In this document: piece after piece, positions 46,676-55,701 of the stretch
How the letters are laid out: each line of letters starts with the position of its first letter
Numbering within the stretch: the first letter of the stretch is position 1
DNA from: Woeseia oceani
GTDB taxonomy: Bacteria > Pseudomonadota > Gammaproteobacteria > Steroidobacterales > Woeseiaceae
DNA: 64,000 bases
Direction of reading: 5' to 3'
Assembly (NCBI RefSeq): GCF_001677435.1
Contig: NZ_CP016268.1
Coordinates: 124,001-188,000 of the forward strand
Notes under the pieces: generated by a model
The model's input: the letters and a program-made list of their open reading frames with translations, nothing else
What the model was told of the DNA's origin: nothing
The model's database searches: none
Translations under genes and position numbers: made by a program

Positions 46676-47308
46676 ATGGCGAAATCGCCACAAGGCGGAC
46701 GCAAAAAAAGCGCACAGCAGCCCGGACGGCTGCGTATTGTAGCGGGAAAGTGGCGCCGCCGTCTGTTGCCTGTGGTTGACGCAAAAGGGCTGCGGCCGAC
46801 GCCGGAACGGGTCCGCGAAACGTTGTTCAACTGGCTGGCCCCGCGCATCGAAGGCGCCCGCTGCCTCGATCTGTGCGCGGGCAGCGGCGCGCTGGGTTTC
46901 GAGGCTTTGTCTCGCGGTGCGGGTCTCGTCGTCATGGTCGAAAAAGCCCGCGTCGCTGTTCGCGGTTTGCGTTCTTCGGCAGAACTTCTGGGCGCCGCGG
47001 TTGACACTGAACTTCGGATCGTCGAAGCCGATGCTCTGCGTTTTCTCAAGGATTCGCCGGTTGAGCCATTCGATCTGGTTTTTCTGGACCCGCCGTTTCA
47101 GGACGATTTGCTGCCGGAATTGTGTAGACTTCTGCAGCAACGAGCCTGGCTGGCGCACGATGCACTTGTGTACATTGAGCATGATCATGATGCGCCGCCG
47201 GCGTCGTTGCCAGCGGGCTGGGGGATCAAGAAAACGAGCAATGCCGGTAATGTGACTTACTGCTTGCTGTCGCCCTGTCCAGAACAAGCCGGGTCGGCAA
47301 GGCCCTGA
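46676..47308 (+). CDS. rsmD: 16S rRNA (guanine(966)-N2)-methyltransferase
   Basis: A 210-residue SAM-dependent methyltransferase for G966 of 16S rRNA. RIVAGKWRRRLLPVVDAKGLRPTPERVRETLFNWL is the conserved N-terminal region. LDLCAGSGALGFEALSRGA is the SAM site and DLVFLDPPFQDDLLPEL carries the catalytic DPPF. ATG 46676 has GGGGAGA upstream. The first 18 residues are basic and variable. It is divergent from ftsY and followed 21 bases later by coaD, an association common to many bacteria. Confidence 0.93.
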   Translation: MAKSPQGGRKKSAQQPGRLRIVAGKWRRRLLPVVDAKGLRPTPERVRETLFNWLAPRIEGARCLDLCAGSGALGFEALSRGAGLVVMVEKARVAVRGLRSSAELLGAAVDTELRIVEADALRFLKDSPVEPFDLVFLDPPFQDDLLPELCRLLQQRAWLAHDALVYIEHDHDAPPASLPAGWGIKKTSNAGNVTYCLLSPCPEQAGSARP

Positions 47309-47818
<510 letters not shown>

Positions 47819-47910
47819 TCCAGTCTGCATGCCCCCGGCCGGGCCGAAGCGCCTTACGGGCATTGCTTGCAGAGGCAAACGGTCGCTGCGCTGTCAACGT
47901 GCGCCAAAAT

Positions 47911-48723
47911 TCATTTCTGGCAGTGCGTGCAATAGTACGTGGCGCGCTGGCCGAGTACCGTTGAGCGCAACGGCTGTTTGCAGCGGCGACATGGCCGTCC
48001 CGCACGGTCATACACCGCAAGTTGTTGTTTGAAGTACCCCGGCTGGCCATCGCCGCCGCTGAAATCCCGCAGTGTTGTGCCGCCGGCGGTCAACGCCCGC
48101 GCAAGCACTTCCTTAATCGCGGTTGCCAGGTTCTGCATGCGTGCTTTGGAGACCTTTTGCGCTTGCCGGAACGGGTGGATGCCGGCTTCGAACAACGCTT
48201 CGCTTGCATAGATGTTGCCGACTCCGACCACTATTGCGGCGTTCATGATGAACGGCTTTATCGCGATACGCCGTCCACGAGCGCGCTGCCACAGGTAGTC
48301 TCCGGTGAATTCATCGCCCAGTGGTTCAGGCCCGAGTTTGGCCAGCAAAGGGTGGACACGCTCGCCCTCGCTCCAGAGCAGCGAACCGAAACGTCGCGGA
48401 TCCCGGAAGCGCAGCGCCTTGCCGTTGCTCATCAGCAGGTCGACGTGGTCGTGCTTGCCGGCCGGTTCATCGGGTTCAATGATCCGCAGGCTGCCCGACA
48501 TGCCGAGATGCAGCAGCAATGTGCCATGCCGGGTGCGGAACAGCAGGTATTTTGCCCGGCGAGTCAGGCTCTCTACGGTAAGTCCGCGGAGCGTGGTCTC
48601 CAGTCCGTCCGGTATCGGCCAACGCAAGCGGCGATCGCGAACGATGAGCTGGCGCACGCGGTGTCCTTCCATGAAAGGCGCAATGCCGCGGCGGCTGGTT
48701 TCAACTTCCGGTAACTCTGGCAT
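47911..48723 (-). CDS. mutM: Formamidopyrimidine-DNA glycosylase
   Basis: Base-excision repair enzyme that removes 8-oxoguanine and cleaves the abasic site. At 270 residues it has normal length. The catalytic N-terminus is [12 protein letters not shown] with proline 2 as nucleophile and glutamate 3. The helix-two-turn-helix [15 protein letters not shown] lies in the middle and the C-terminal zinc finger ([26 protein letters not shown], in parts) holds four cysteines. The start is ATG 48723. It is convergent with coaD and divergent from the desaturase gene. Confidence 0.96.
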   Translation of the reverse strand: MPELPEVETSRRGIAPFMEGHRVRQLIVRDRRLRWPIPDGLETTLRGLTVESLTRRAKYLLFRTRHGTLLLHLGMSGSLRIIEPDEPAGKHDHVDLLMSNGKALRFRDPRRFGSLLWSEGERVHPLLAKLGPEPLGDEFTGDYLWQRARGRRIAIKPFIMNAAIVVGVGNIYASEALFEAGIHPFRQAQKVSKARMQNLATAIKEVLARALTAGGTTLRDFSGGDGQPGYFKQQLAVYDRAGRPCRRCKQPLRSTVLGQRATYYCTHCQK

Positions 48724-48905
48724 ACGAGACTCTGTTTACGCACTTTTAACCGCTGTTCGACGCCATTTGCGGACAAACATGAATTGCCTGGTCCGAAAAT
48801 GCCAAAACGGCCGATTCCTGACGCCGAAATCTGCCGACGGTTTCCTTGGAGGGCCACGGCCCATTCGCTATAGTGACAGCTTGTTTGTTTGAGCAGGATT
48901 ATTGC

Positions 48906-50096
48906 ATGGAATACTTTTACGGCGTCCTTGATCTGAGTATCTGGGGCTACGTTGTCGCGATGTTGATCATGATTCAAATCACGATGATGTCTGTAACTTT
49001 GTATCTGCACCGCGATCAGGCGCATCGCTCACTTGAGTTGCACCCGGCCATCCGCCACTTTTTCCGCTTCTGGATTTGGTGCACGTCGGGCATGTTGACG
49101 CGCGAGTGGGTGGCTGTGCACCGCAAGCACCATGCATTTTGTGAGAAAGATGGCGACCCGCACAGCCCGCAAGTGTTCGGGCTGAAAAAAGTCCTGCTGG
49201 AAGGCGCTGAGCTTTATCGGATAGAAAAAGACAATCCGGAAACACTGGAGAAATTCGGCCGCGGCACTCCGAACGACTGGCTGGAGCGCAATGTTTACCT
49301 GCGCTTCCCCTTCGGCGGCATCATCTTGCTGATCATTGCCGATCTTGTCCTGTTCGGTGTGCCGGGCATTACGATGATTGCTATCCAGCTAGTGTCGATG
49401 CCGCTGTTTGCTGCCGGCATCATCAATGGCCTCGGCCATCACACCGGATACAGAAATTTCGAGTGCGATGATGCGGCAACCAACCTGGTGCCCTGGGGCT
49501 TGTTCATCGGCGGTGAAGAACTGCACAACAATCATCACGCGTTCCCGACCTCCGCCAAGTTTTCAATGAGGCGCTGGGAATTTGATATCGGCTGGATGTA
49601 CATCACCTTGCTACGCACAGTCGGTCTTGCCAAAGTACGCAAGGTTGCGCCACGCCCGTTGATCGAAGAGCAGCCAGCCGCGCACGCTGATATCGAAAAT
49701 CTGCGCGCCATTATTGTTAATCGCATGCACGTACTGCGCGACTACAGTCGCCACGTAACGCTGCCGGTGCTGAAACGCGAGCGCGCGGTTGCCGCTGGCA
49801 ATCGTGCGTTGAAACGCGCCCGGACATTGCTGATTCGCCAGCCGTCGCTGCTGGATGAAGGCGCCCGCGAGCGCTTGAGTCACCTGCTGTCGGATCACGC
49901 CGCGTTGCGCACCGTCCATGAGTTTCGCGAACGCCTGAGCGAACTGTGGAACGGCGCGAACGTGAATAATGAGAAGTTGTTGACCCAGTTGCGCGAGTGG
50001 TGCGCCGAAGCGGAAGCGAGCGGTATCAAGGTATTGGAAGAGTTCGCAGCGAGGCTGCGGTGCTACCGCCTGCAGCCAGTCAATGCGATGGCTTGA
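48906..50096 (+). CDS. Membrane fatty-acid (acyl-CoA) desaturase with C-terminal extension
   Basis: A 396-residue di-iron desaturase that would introduce a double bond (probably delta-9) into membrane acyl chains. The three histidine boxes are HRDQAH, HRKHH and HNNHH, with membrane segments around residues 8-30 and 140-190. From about residue 265 a helical, soluble extension follows (RMHVLRDYSRHVTLPVLKRER..., GARERLSHLLSDHAALRTV, EWCAEAEASGIKVLEEFAARLR). This pattern resembles the C-terminal region of ISL3-family transposases and also occurs, I believe, in DesA/DesB-type desaturases of Pseudomonas. ATG 48906 follows AGCAGGA. Confidence 0.9.
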   Translation: MEYFYGVLDLSIWGYVVAMLIMIQITMMSVTLYLHRDQAHRSLELHPAIRHFFRFWIWCTSGMLTREWVAVHRKHHAFCEKDGDPHSPQVFGLKKVLLEGAELYRIEKDNPETLEKFGRGTPNDWLERNVYLRFPFGGIILLIIADLVLFGVPGITMIAIQLVSMPLFAAGIINGLGHHTGYRNFECDDAATNLVPWGLFIGGEELHNNHHAFPTSAKFSMRRWEFDIGWMYITLLRTVGLAKVRKVAPRPLIEEQPAAHADIENLRAIIVNRMHVLRDYSRHVTLPVLKRERAVAAGNRALKRARTLLIRQPSLLDEGARERLSHLLSDHAALRTVHEFRERLSELWNGANVNNEKLLTQLREWCAEAEASGIKVLEEFAARLRCYRLQPVNAMA

Positions 50097-50170
50097 AGGC
50101 CGGCCTGTCGCGGCGATTCAGTGCGAGGCCTGGTTCACTATCAGCGGCTTGCTCTGCTTACAAATCGAAG

Positions 50171-50207
50171 ACAAAAAAATACCGGCCACTGAGCCGGTAT
50201 TTTTTGT
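50171..50207. terminator. Bidirectional intrinsic terminator between desaturase and rpmG
   Basis: A stem of about 15 pairs, ACAAAAAATACCGGC-type arms around CACTGA, with A- and T-rich outer parts on both sides. It can end the desaturase transcript on the plus strand and the rpmB-rpmG transcript on the minus strand, 25 bases after the rpmG stop. Confidence 0.88.
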
Positions 50208-50231
50208 GACGTAACGAGTCGGAAGATCGCT

Positions 50232-50387
50232 TTACTTGATCTTCGCTTCCTTGTAGACGACGTGTTTACGTGCCTTGGGATCGTACTTGCGGGTCTCCAT
50301 CTTTTCCGGATGCAGCCGCTTGTTTTTGGTCGTGGTGTAGAAGTGGCCGGTACCGGCACTCGACACTAATCTGATTTTATCGCGCAT
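50232..50387 (-). CDS. rpmG: 50S ribosomal protein L33
   Basis: A 51-residue ribosomal protein: [20 protein letters not shown] at the start and [19 protein letters not shown] at the end, with NKRLHPEKM between. It lacks the CXXC pairs of the zinc-ribbon form, so it is the zinc-independent type usual in Proteobacteria. It follows rpmB by 17 bases in the standard rpmB-rpmG pair. Confidence 0.96.
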   Translation of the reverse strand: MRDKIRLVSSAGTGHFYTTTKNKRLHPEKMETRKYDPKARKHVVYKEAKIK

Positions 50388-50404
50388 GAAATTATCCTCT
50401 GCGG

Positions 50405-50641
50405 CTAGATGCGCTGGCCGGCGGCGCGCAAGTCAGCCAGAACCTTTTCGATTCCGTGCTTGTCGATAAGACGCAGCCCTTTGTGCGATACCCGCAGCCG
50501 CACGTAACGTTTCTCTGTCGCCAGCCAGAAGCGCTTGTGCTGCAAATTCGGCAAAAAGCGGCGGCGAGTCTTGTTATTTGCGTGAGAAACGTTGTTGCCG
50601 GTCTGCGGCCGCTTCCCTGTTACCTGGCATACCCTGGACAT
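50405..50641 (-). CDS. rpmB: 50S ribosomal protein L28
   Basis: A 78-residue ribosomal protein: [20 protein letters not shown], then [13 protein letters not shown] and the C-terminal [15 protein letters not shown]. Normal length. The zinc-binding cysteines of some L28 forms are not kept; only one cysteine is left near the start. A hairpin with T-run and a good promoter-like pair lie upstream. Confidence 0.96.
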   Translation of the reverse strand: MSRVCQVTGKRPQTGNNVSHANNKTRRRFLPNLQHKRFWLATEKRYVRLRVSHKGLRLIDKHGIEKVLADLRAAGQRI

Positions 50642-50661
50642 GACTAAGTCTCTGATTCTGT

Positions 50662-50686
50662 AAAAAATGCCCGCGAGCAGCGGGCA
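50662..50686 (-). terminator. Intrinsic terminator between radC and rpmB, inside the likely rpmB leader
   Basis: On the minus strand TGCCCGC, loop TGCTC and GCGGGCA are followed by six T. It is a plain intrinsic terminator for radC, which ends 109 bases earlier. The predicted rpmB promoter lies upstream of it, so the rpmB transcript would also pass through it. Confidence 0.82.
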
Positions 50687-50697
50687 GTGAGCGCGTC

Positions 50698-50726
50698 TTT
50701 ATACCAGCGTCGTGGGCGCCAATCAA
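50698..50726 (-). promoter_or_regulatory. Predicted sigma-70 promoter for rpmB-rpmG
   Basis: On the minus strand TTGATT (50721-50726) and TATAAA (50698-50703) stand 17 bases apart, close to the sigma-70 consensus. Transcription would begin near 50691, about 50 bases before the rpmB start, with the terminator hairpin immediately downstream. Confidence 0.55.
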
Positions 50727-50794
50727 GCGTGACTGGCTGATTCCATGGGTTTGACCCCTCTGAAAGCCACCTGCGCCAGCCGGTGAGACTTGCC

Positions 50795-51469
50795 TCAGAC
50801 CAGCCCGCGGCTGGCCAGCGACGTGCACTGACCGTCGCCGATCACGAAATGGTCCAGCAAGCGGATATCGACCAGCTCCAGCGCGCTTTTCAGGCGGCGG
50901 GTAATGCGCTCGTCCGCCTGGCTCGGCTCCGCCACGCCCGACGGGTGATTATGGGCCAGTATGACGGCGGCGGCATTGACCGCAAGGGCCTGCTTGACCA
51001 CTTCCCGGGGGTAAACGCTGGTGCCGTCGATGGTGCCGCGAAACAGGGCCTCGAAAGCGAGCACCCGGTGCCGGTTGTCCAGAAACAGGCAGCAAAACAG
51101 CTCGTGCGGCAGGTCACGAAGCTTCGCGCTCAGGTAACGTTCGGTATCCGCCGGGCTGCGAATGGCGTGGCCGACCGGCAGGGATTGTTCGAAATAGCGC
51201 TGTGCCAGGTCCGGCAGGGCGCGGAGTGCAGCAAGGCGGGCCCTGCCCACACCGGCCTGTGCAGATAAGCTCTGCTCACTGGCGGCAAGCACCGCCCGCA
51301 GGCTGCCATGGTGATCAACGAGTTGTTTCGCGAGTGCAGCGGCGCTTGTGGCGTTGCTGCCTGCACGTAACACCGTCGCCAGCAATTCACTGTCGGTCGG
51401 GACCGCTGAAACCACTTGGCCAGGCCGGTTGTGCGGCCCCGGGTCGGTCACGGGTGATGCCTGCTTCAT
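50795..51469 (-). CDS. radC: RadC family JAMM-domain protein
   Basis: A 224-residue RadC protein. The N-terminal half is a helix-hairpin-helix-type region (SLSAQAGVGRARLAALRAL). The C-terminal half is a JAB1/MPN (JAMM) metalloprotease-like fold with the complete metal motif in LAHNHPSGVAEPSQADERIT. The role is unsettled despite the name; it is not a proven repair protein. Relative to E. coli YicR the N-terminus lacks the usual leading LPREKL stretch. It is divergent from coaBC, as in many gammaproteobacteria. Confidence 0.9.
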   Translation of the reverse strand: MKQASPVTDPGPHNRPGQVVSAVPTDSELLATVLRAGSNATSAAALAKQLVDHHGSLRAVLAASEQSLSAQAGVGRARLAALRALPDLAQRYFEQSLPVGHAIRSPADTERYLSAKLRDLPHELFCCLFLDNRHRVLAFEALFRGTIDGTSVYPREVVKQALAVNAAAVILAHNHPSGVAEPSQADERITRRLKSALELVDIRLLDHFVIGDGQCTSLASRGLV

Positions 51470-51630
51470 GGACGCTCCTTGTCCGGGCTTGTTGGGAGAT
51501 TACCGGCTCCCAGTGTTGCGTTGCCGGGCATCCATCGACAAGCGCGAAAACCGGGTGAGTCGTATTGATTTACTGGCCACGGACCTACCGGGCAAGCTAA
51601 GCTCGCGACACCAAACCAAGTGACAGGATC

Positions 51631-52902
51631 ATGAAAACACGCAATATTTTGCTTGGCGTTAGCGGCGGTATCGCGGCCTACAAGGCTCCTGAACTGGTGC
51701 GGCGCTTGCGCGAGCGCGGCGCCGACGTGCAGGTCGTGATGACCCGGTCGGCGGCTGAATTTGTGACGGAAACCGCGTTGCAAGCGGTCTCCGGGCGACC
51801 GGTCCGCAGCAATCTGTGGGATCGCGATGCCGAAGCGGCAATGGGGCATATCGAACTCGCGCGCTGGGCCGACACGATTCTGGTGGCGCCTGCGACCGCC
51901 GAGTTCCTGTCGCGGCTCGCGACCGGTTCCGGTGCTGATCTCTTGAGCACGCTCTGTCTCGCCAGCGAAGCGCCTGTTGTTGTTGCTCCGGCAATGAACC
52001 GGGTCATGTGGGCCAGTGCTGCTGTGCAAGCCAATTGCGAAGTACTGGCAAGCCGCGGTGTCCGTTTCATTGGGCCGGACAGCGGTGATCAGGCCTGTGG
52101 CGAGCAGGGTCCCGGACGCATGAGCGAGCCAGAGGCGATTGCCGCAGAAGTTATGGACGGCGTGGCCGCGCCCGCGGCAGCACCGGTCGCGGCAGCAGCC
52201 CGCCCACAACTGCTGGCTGGAAAGAAGGTGATGATTACGGCGGGCCCGACCCGTGAAGCGATCGATCCGGTCCGCTACATCACCAACCGCAGCTCCGGCA
52301 AAATGGGTTATGCGCTGGCGCAGGCCGCGCTCGACGCGGGCGCGGAAGTCACCTTGATCAGCGGGCCCGTGAATATTGCGCCACCGGCATCCGCCGTGGT
52401 GGTTGCGGTCGAATCCGCGCAGCAGTTGTTCGCGGCGACCCACGAACATATAGACGACATCGACATCTTTATTGCGGCGGCAGCCGTCTCCGACTATCGG
52501 CCGGACAAAACATCGGCACACAAGATTAAGAAATCACAAGCCGAGATGCATCTCGATCTCGTGCGCGCGCCGGACACGCTGGCGTCAGTCGCCAGACTCG
52601 AAAATGCGCCATTCACGGTAGGTTTCGCGGCCGAAACCGACCGGGTACGTGACTACGCCCGGGGCAAATTGCAGAACAAGAAACTGGACATGATCGTGGC
52701 CAACAAGGTCGGTGCCGATTGCGGCTTCGATTACGATGACAACACTGTTGATGTTTACTGGCGTGACGGCGAAAAGGCCTACCCCAAGGCGCTGAAGACC
52801 GAGCTTGCACACGAGCTGATCGCATTGATTGCTGAACGCTACAATGCGCGTTACAGCGCAGAAACCCAGACAGAATTACCGGCTATTTCCGTTCGCGACT
52901 GA
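51631..52902 (+). CDS. coaBC: Bifunctional phosphopantothenoylcysteine decarboxylase / synthetase
   Basis: Coenzyme A synthesis, second and third steps. The 423-residue protein has an FMN-dependent CoaC half at about residues 1-190 ([21 protein letters not shown], the catalytic histidine in [21 protein letters not shown]). The CTP-dependent CoaB half follows ([31 protein letters not shown] and [12 protein letters not shown]). The start is ATG 51631. dut follows ten bases after the stop, so the two are co-transcribed. Confidence 0.95.
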   Translation: MKTRNILLGVSGGIAAYKAPELVRRLRERGADVQVVMTRSAAEFVTETALQAVSGRPVRSNLWDRDAEAAMGHIELARWADTILVAPATAEFLSRLATGSGADLLSTLCLASEAPVVVAPAMNRVMWASAAVQANCEVLASRGVRFIGPDSGDQACGEQGPGRMSEPEAIAAEVMDGVAAPAAAPVAAAARPQLLAGKKVMITAGPTREAIDPVRYITNRSSGKMGYALAQAALDAGAEVTLISGPVNIAPPASAVVVAVESAQQLFAATHEHIDDIDIFIAAAAVSDYRPDKTSAHKIKKSQAEMHLDLVRAPDTLASVARLENAPFTVGFAAETDRVRDYARGKLQNKKLDMIVANKVGADCGFDYDDNTVDVYWRDGEKAYPKALKTELAHELIALIAERYNARYSAETQTELPAISVRD

Positions 52903-52912
52903 AGGACCCGTT

Positions 52913-53368
52913 TTGCGCTCTATAGAACTCAAGATCCTCGATGCCCGGGTGGGCGATTCCATTCCCTTGCCACATTACGCGACAGACGGCTCGGCCGGCC
53001 TCGACATGCGGGCGGTTATTGACGACGCGCTGACCGTCGAGCCGGGTCAGACGGTGCTGGTGCCTACCGGTCTTGCCATCTACATCAAGGATCCGGGCCT
53101 TGCGGCGGTACTGCTACCGCGCTCAGGTCTCGGCCACAAGCACGGTCTCGTGCTGGGCAACCTGACCGGGCTTATTGATTCGGATTATCAGGGGCAGGTT
53201 TTCATTTCCTGCTGGAACCGCAGTAACGCCGCTTACGAGATTCAGCCTGGCGAACGCATCGCGCAGATGGTGTTCGTGCCCGTAGCGCAAGTCAGTTTCG
53301 AGGTGGTTGAAGAATTCGCCGGCAGTGAGCGTGGCGAGGGCGGATTCGGTCACTCGGGCACGGGCTGA
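52913..53368 (+). CDS. dut: dUTP diphosphatase
   Basis: Hydrolyses dUTP to dUMP and pyrophosphate, keeping uracil out of DNA and feeding dTMP synthesis. The 151-residue trimer-forming protein shows [53 protein letters not shown] and C-terminal [15 protein letters not shown]. The start is most likely TTG 52913: GAAGGA stands seven bases upstream, and the resulting length equals E. coli Dut. An ATG at 52829 in the same frame lies inside coaBC. Confidence 0.94.
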   Translation: MRSIELKILDARVGDSIPLPHYATDGSAGLDMRAVIDDALTVEPGQTVLVPTGLAIYIKDPGLAAVLLPRSGLGHKHGLVLGNLTGLIDSDYQGQVFISCWNRSNAAYEIQPGERIAQMVFVPVAQVSFEVVEEFAGSERGEGGFGHSGTG

Positions 53369-53382
53369 GCCGGCCTCCCTGA

Positions 53383-54006
53383 TCAGTTCAGGCCTTTCAG
53401 TGCCTTGAAGCGATCAATGTCGCTGTCGAAGCGAGCCACGATCGTTTGTTCGTCGTCGCGAAAGCGCTGCAGATTGGCTTCGTGACGTTCGATAGTCTTG
53501 CGGGTCTCATTCAGATCGTCCGCGAGGTCCGGGTCGATCATCGGCGCGTCAGCGTCGGCGCTGTACGGTTGGAATCGCGACGCTTCGTCTTCCAGTGAGG
53601 CCATCCTGCGCTGGAGGTTGCGCAGGTAAAGTTCAGTGACCCGTGCCTGCGCCTGAAACAGCTCAACGCGCCGGTCCCGGTGCATTTCAATTTCGTCAAT
53701 CGACAGGTAGGTGGCCAGCAGGGCCTGATCAGCCCGTCGTTGCAGCTCCCGCTGCATGCGCGCCTCTTCCTGGCGTTGTTCTTCTGCTATTTCTTCAGGC
53801 GTTTTCTTGCCTTGCAGTACGCCAACCGTGACCCCGGCATCGTTCAGAACCTGCTTTTCGACCTCGGCGTACTCGGGCGGCACGCTGTCGCCGTAATGCA
53901 CGACGCCTTCTTTATCCACCCAGCGATACAGCTTCTGCGGGGTATCGGCCAAGGCCGCCCCACCGGCGAGGGCAAGCAGCAAAAATGTTATTAAGAAGAG
54001 TCGCAT
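53383..54006 (-). CDS. DUF4124 domain protein, periplasmic
   Basis: A 207-residue exported protein: signal peptide (RLFLITFLLLALAGGAALA) and a DUF4124 domain at about residues 20-75 (TPQKLYRWVDKEGVVHYGDSVPPEYAE). A coiled-coil region of charged residues follows (EEIAEEQRQEEARMQRELQRRAD..., then ETRKTIERHEANLQRFRDDEQ). Function unknown. ATG 54006 is chosen because the signal sequence begins there. It is convergent with dut and 110 bases from pyrE on the same strand. Confidence 0.83.
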   Translation of the reverse strand: MRLFLITFLLLALAGGAALADTPQKLYRWVDKEGVVHYGDSVPPEYAEVEKQVLNDAGVTVGVLQGKKTPEEIAEEQRQEEARMQRELQRRADQALLATYLSIDEIEMHRDRRVELFQAQARVTELYLRNLQRRMASLEDEASRFQPYSADADAPMIDPDLADDLNETRKTIERHEANLQRFRDDEQTIVARFDSDIDRFKALKGLN

Positions 54007-54116
54007 AGCGCGAATATCACATAAAATCCGTTGGCGAAAGAGGGACTGGTTCGCGTTCTTGGAGCTTAAATTGTCCGGTTTGGCCTGTAAAGCAAGCTCC
54101 GTAGCCACAGCGCCGG

Positions 54117-54764
54117 TCAGGTCTTGATGCCGTAACGACGGCGGTATTCCACGACCGAGCTCAGGTTTTCGCCGTACTCTGTGGATTCTTCAAGCAGTTC
54201 AATGACGTCATCCAGGCCGACAATACTTGCGACCGGAATGTTCAACGTTTGTTCAAGTTCCTGTACCGCCGAACGGGAGTCACGACCGACTTCCTGGCGG
54301 TCCAGCGAGATCATCAGTCCGGCAACGTCGGCGCCAGCCCCGCTGATGATGCGTTCAGCCTCGCGTACCGCTGTGCCGGCGGTTATGACGTCATCGACAA
54401 TCAGTACCTTTCCAGACAACGGTGCACCGACAATGCTGCCACCTTCGCCGTGTCCTTTCTCTTCCTTACGGTTGAAAGAATACGGCACGTCGATATCGTG
54501 GTGTTCGGCAAGTGCTGCCGCCGCCAGTGCCGCCAGTGGTATGCCTTTATAGGCAGGACCGAACAGCATGTCGAACTCAATCTTGGATTCGACGATCGCA
54601 GAAGCATAATAGCGGCCCAATTTAGCCGCGGCATAACCGTTACTGAACAAGCCGACATTAAAAAAGTAGGGACTCTTTCGTCCCGATTTCAACGTGAATT
54701 CGCCGAACCTCAATACGCCGAGTTCCAGGGCCAATTCCAGAAATTCACTTTTGTAAGCACGCAT
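54117..54764 (-). CDS. pyrE: Orotate phosphoribosyltransferase
   Basis: Adds phosphoribose from PRPP to orotate in pyrimidine synthesis. The 215-residue protein shows [30 protein letters not shown] and the PRPP loop [17 protein letters not shown]. Chosen start ATG 54764; the frame is open further upstream, but the sequence there is not of the family. The gene is divergent from exonuclease III, with a 166-base gap. Confidence 0.96.
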   Translation of the reverse strand: MRAYKSEFLELALELGVLRFGEFTLKSGRKSPYFFNVGLFSNGYAAAKLGRYYASAIVESKIEFDMLFGPAYKGIPLAALAAAALAEHHDIDVPYSFNRKEEKGHGEGGSIVGAPLSGKVLIVDDVITAGTAVREAERIISGAGADVAGLMISLDRQEVGRDSRSAVQELEQTLNIPVASIVGLDDVIELLEESTEYGENLSSVVEYRRRYGIKT

Positions 54765-54930
54765 GATCTTGGTCTGAGTTCCAGCTTCTGTATGATGGCG
54801 TGCCTGGGCGCTGCCGACGTTTCGCCATTGCGATTGGGCCCCAGAGTATGCCACAGCTACTGCGGTTACAGTACGAATCGACCGGTAGTTCGGTTGGAAC
54901 AGAGTTCGCGCCTGTCTGGAAAGGAAAACA

Positions 54931-55701
54931 GTGTTTCGTGTAATCAGTTTGAACGCCAATGGCATTCGTGCCGCCGCCCGTAAAGGTTTTTTTCAATGGA
55001 TGCAGACCCAAGATGCCGATGTTGTGTGCATTCAGGAGACCAAAGCCCAGTTCCATCAGCTGACCGATGAGTGCTTTGCGCCGGCCGGCTACCACTGCTA
55101 CTACGAAGATGCGGTGAAGAAAGGGTACAGCGGTGTTGCCATCTACACCCGGCATGAGCCACAAAAAGTCATCCGCGGCCTCGGTATCAGTGAATTCGAC
55201 GACGAAGGCCGCTACCTCGAAGTGCAGCTGGACGGTTTGTCTGTCGTATCGCTGTACCTGCCGTCCGGTTCATCCGGCGATGTGCGTCAGGACGTGAAGT
55301 TCCGTTTCCTGGACCAGTTCCTGCCCCATCTGCAAAAAATGAAACGGCGCAAGAGTGAAGCCATCGTGTGCGGCGACTGGAACATCGCGCACAAGAAAAT
55401 CGACATCAAGAACTGGCGTGGCAATCAGAAAAACTCGGGCTTCCTGCCAGAAGAACGTGAATGGATGGACCACCTGTTTGACAAGCACGGCTTTGTGGAT
55501 GCGTTCCGCGTTGTCAACGAAGAGCCGGACCAGTACACCTGGTGGTCAAATCGTGGCCGGGCATGGGACAACAACGTTGGCTGGCGCATCGACTACCACG
55601 TAGTAACCCCGGGCCTGCGCGACAAAGTCCGCGCTACGGATATCTTCAAGGACATTCGATTCTCGGATCATGCGCCGTTGACCGTCGACTACGACTTGTA
55701 G
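54931..55701 (+). CDS. xthA: Exodeoxyribonuclease III
   Basis: A 256-residue AP endonuclease and 3'-5' exonuclease of the EEP family acting in base-excision repair. Motifs: [22 protein letters not shown] with the metal-binding glutamate, [47 protein letters not shown] and the C-terminal [10 protein letters not shown]. The start is GTG 54931, with AAAGGAAA upstream. The stop region overlaps the convergent AmpG-like gene by 13 bases. Confidence 0.95.
   Translation: MFRVISLNANGIRAAARKGFFQWMQTQDADVVCIQETKAQFHQLTDECFAPAGYHCYYEDAVKKGYSGVAIYTRHEPQKVIRGLGISEFDDEGRYLEVQLDGLSVVSLYLPSGSSGDVRQDVKFRFLDQFLPHLQKMKRRKSEAIVCGDWNIAHKKIDIKNWRGNQKNSGFLPEEREWMDHLFDKHGFVDAFRVVNEEPDQYTWWSNRGRAWDNNVGWRIDYHVVTPGLRDKVRATDIFKDIRFSDHAPLTVDYDL

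Noticed and set aside
48906-50096. Transposon insertion into the desaturase gene
   Set aside because: The reading frame is continuous, length is normal for this desaturase group and no inverted repeats or target duplication are visible.
51466-52521. A 351-codon open frame opposite coaBC
   Set aside because: Antisense shadow; coaBC has complete motifs on the plus strand.
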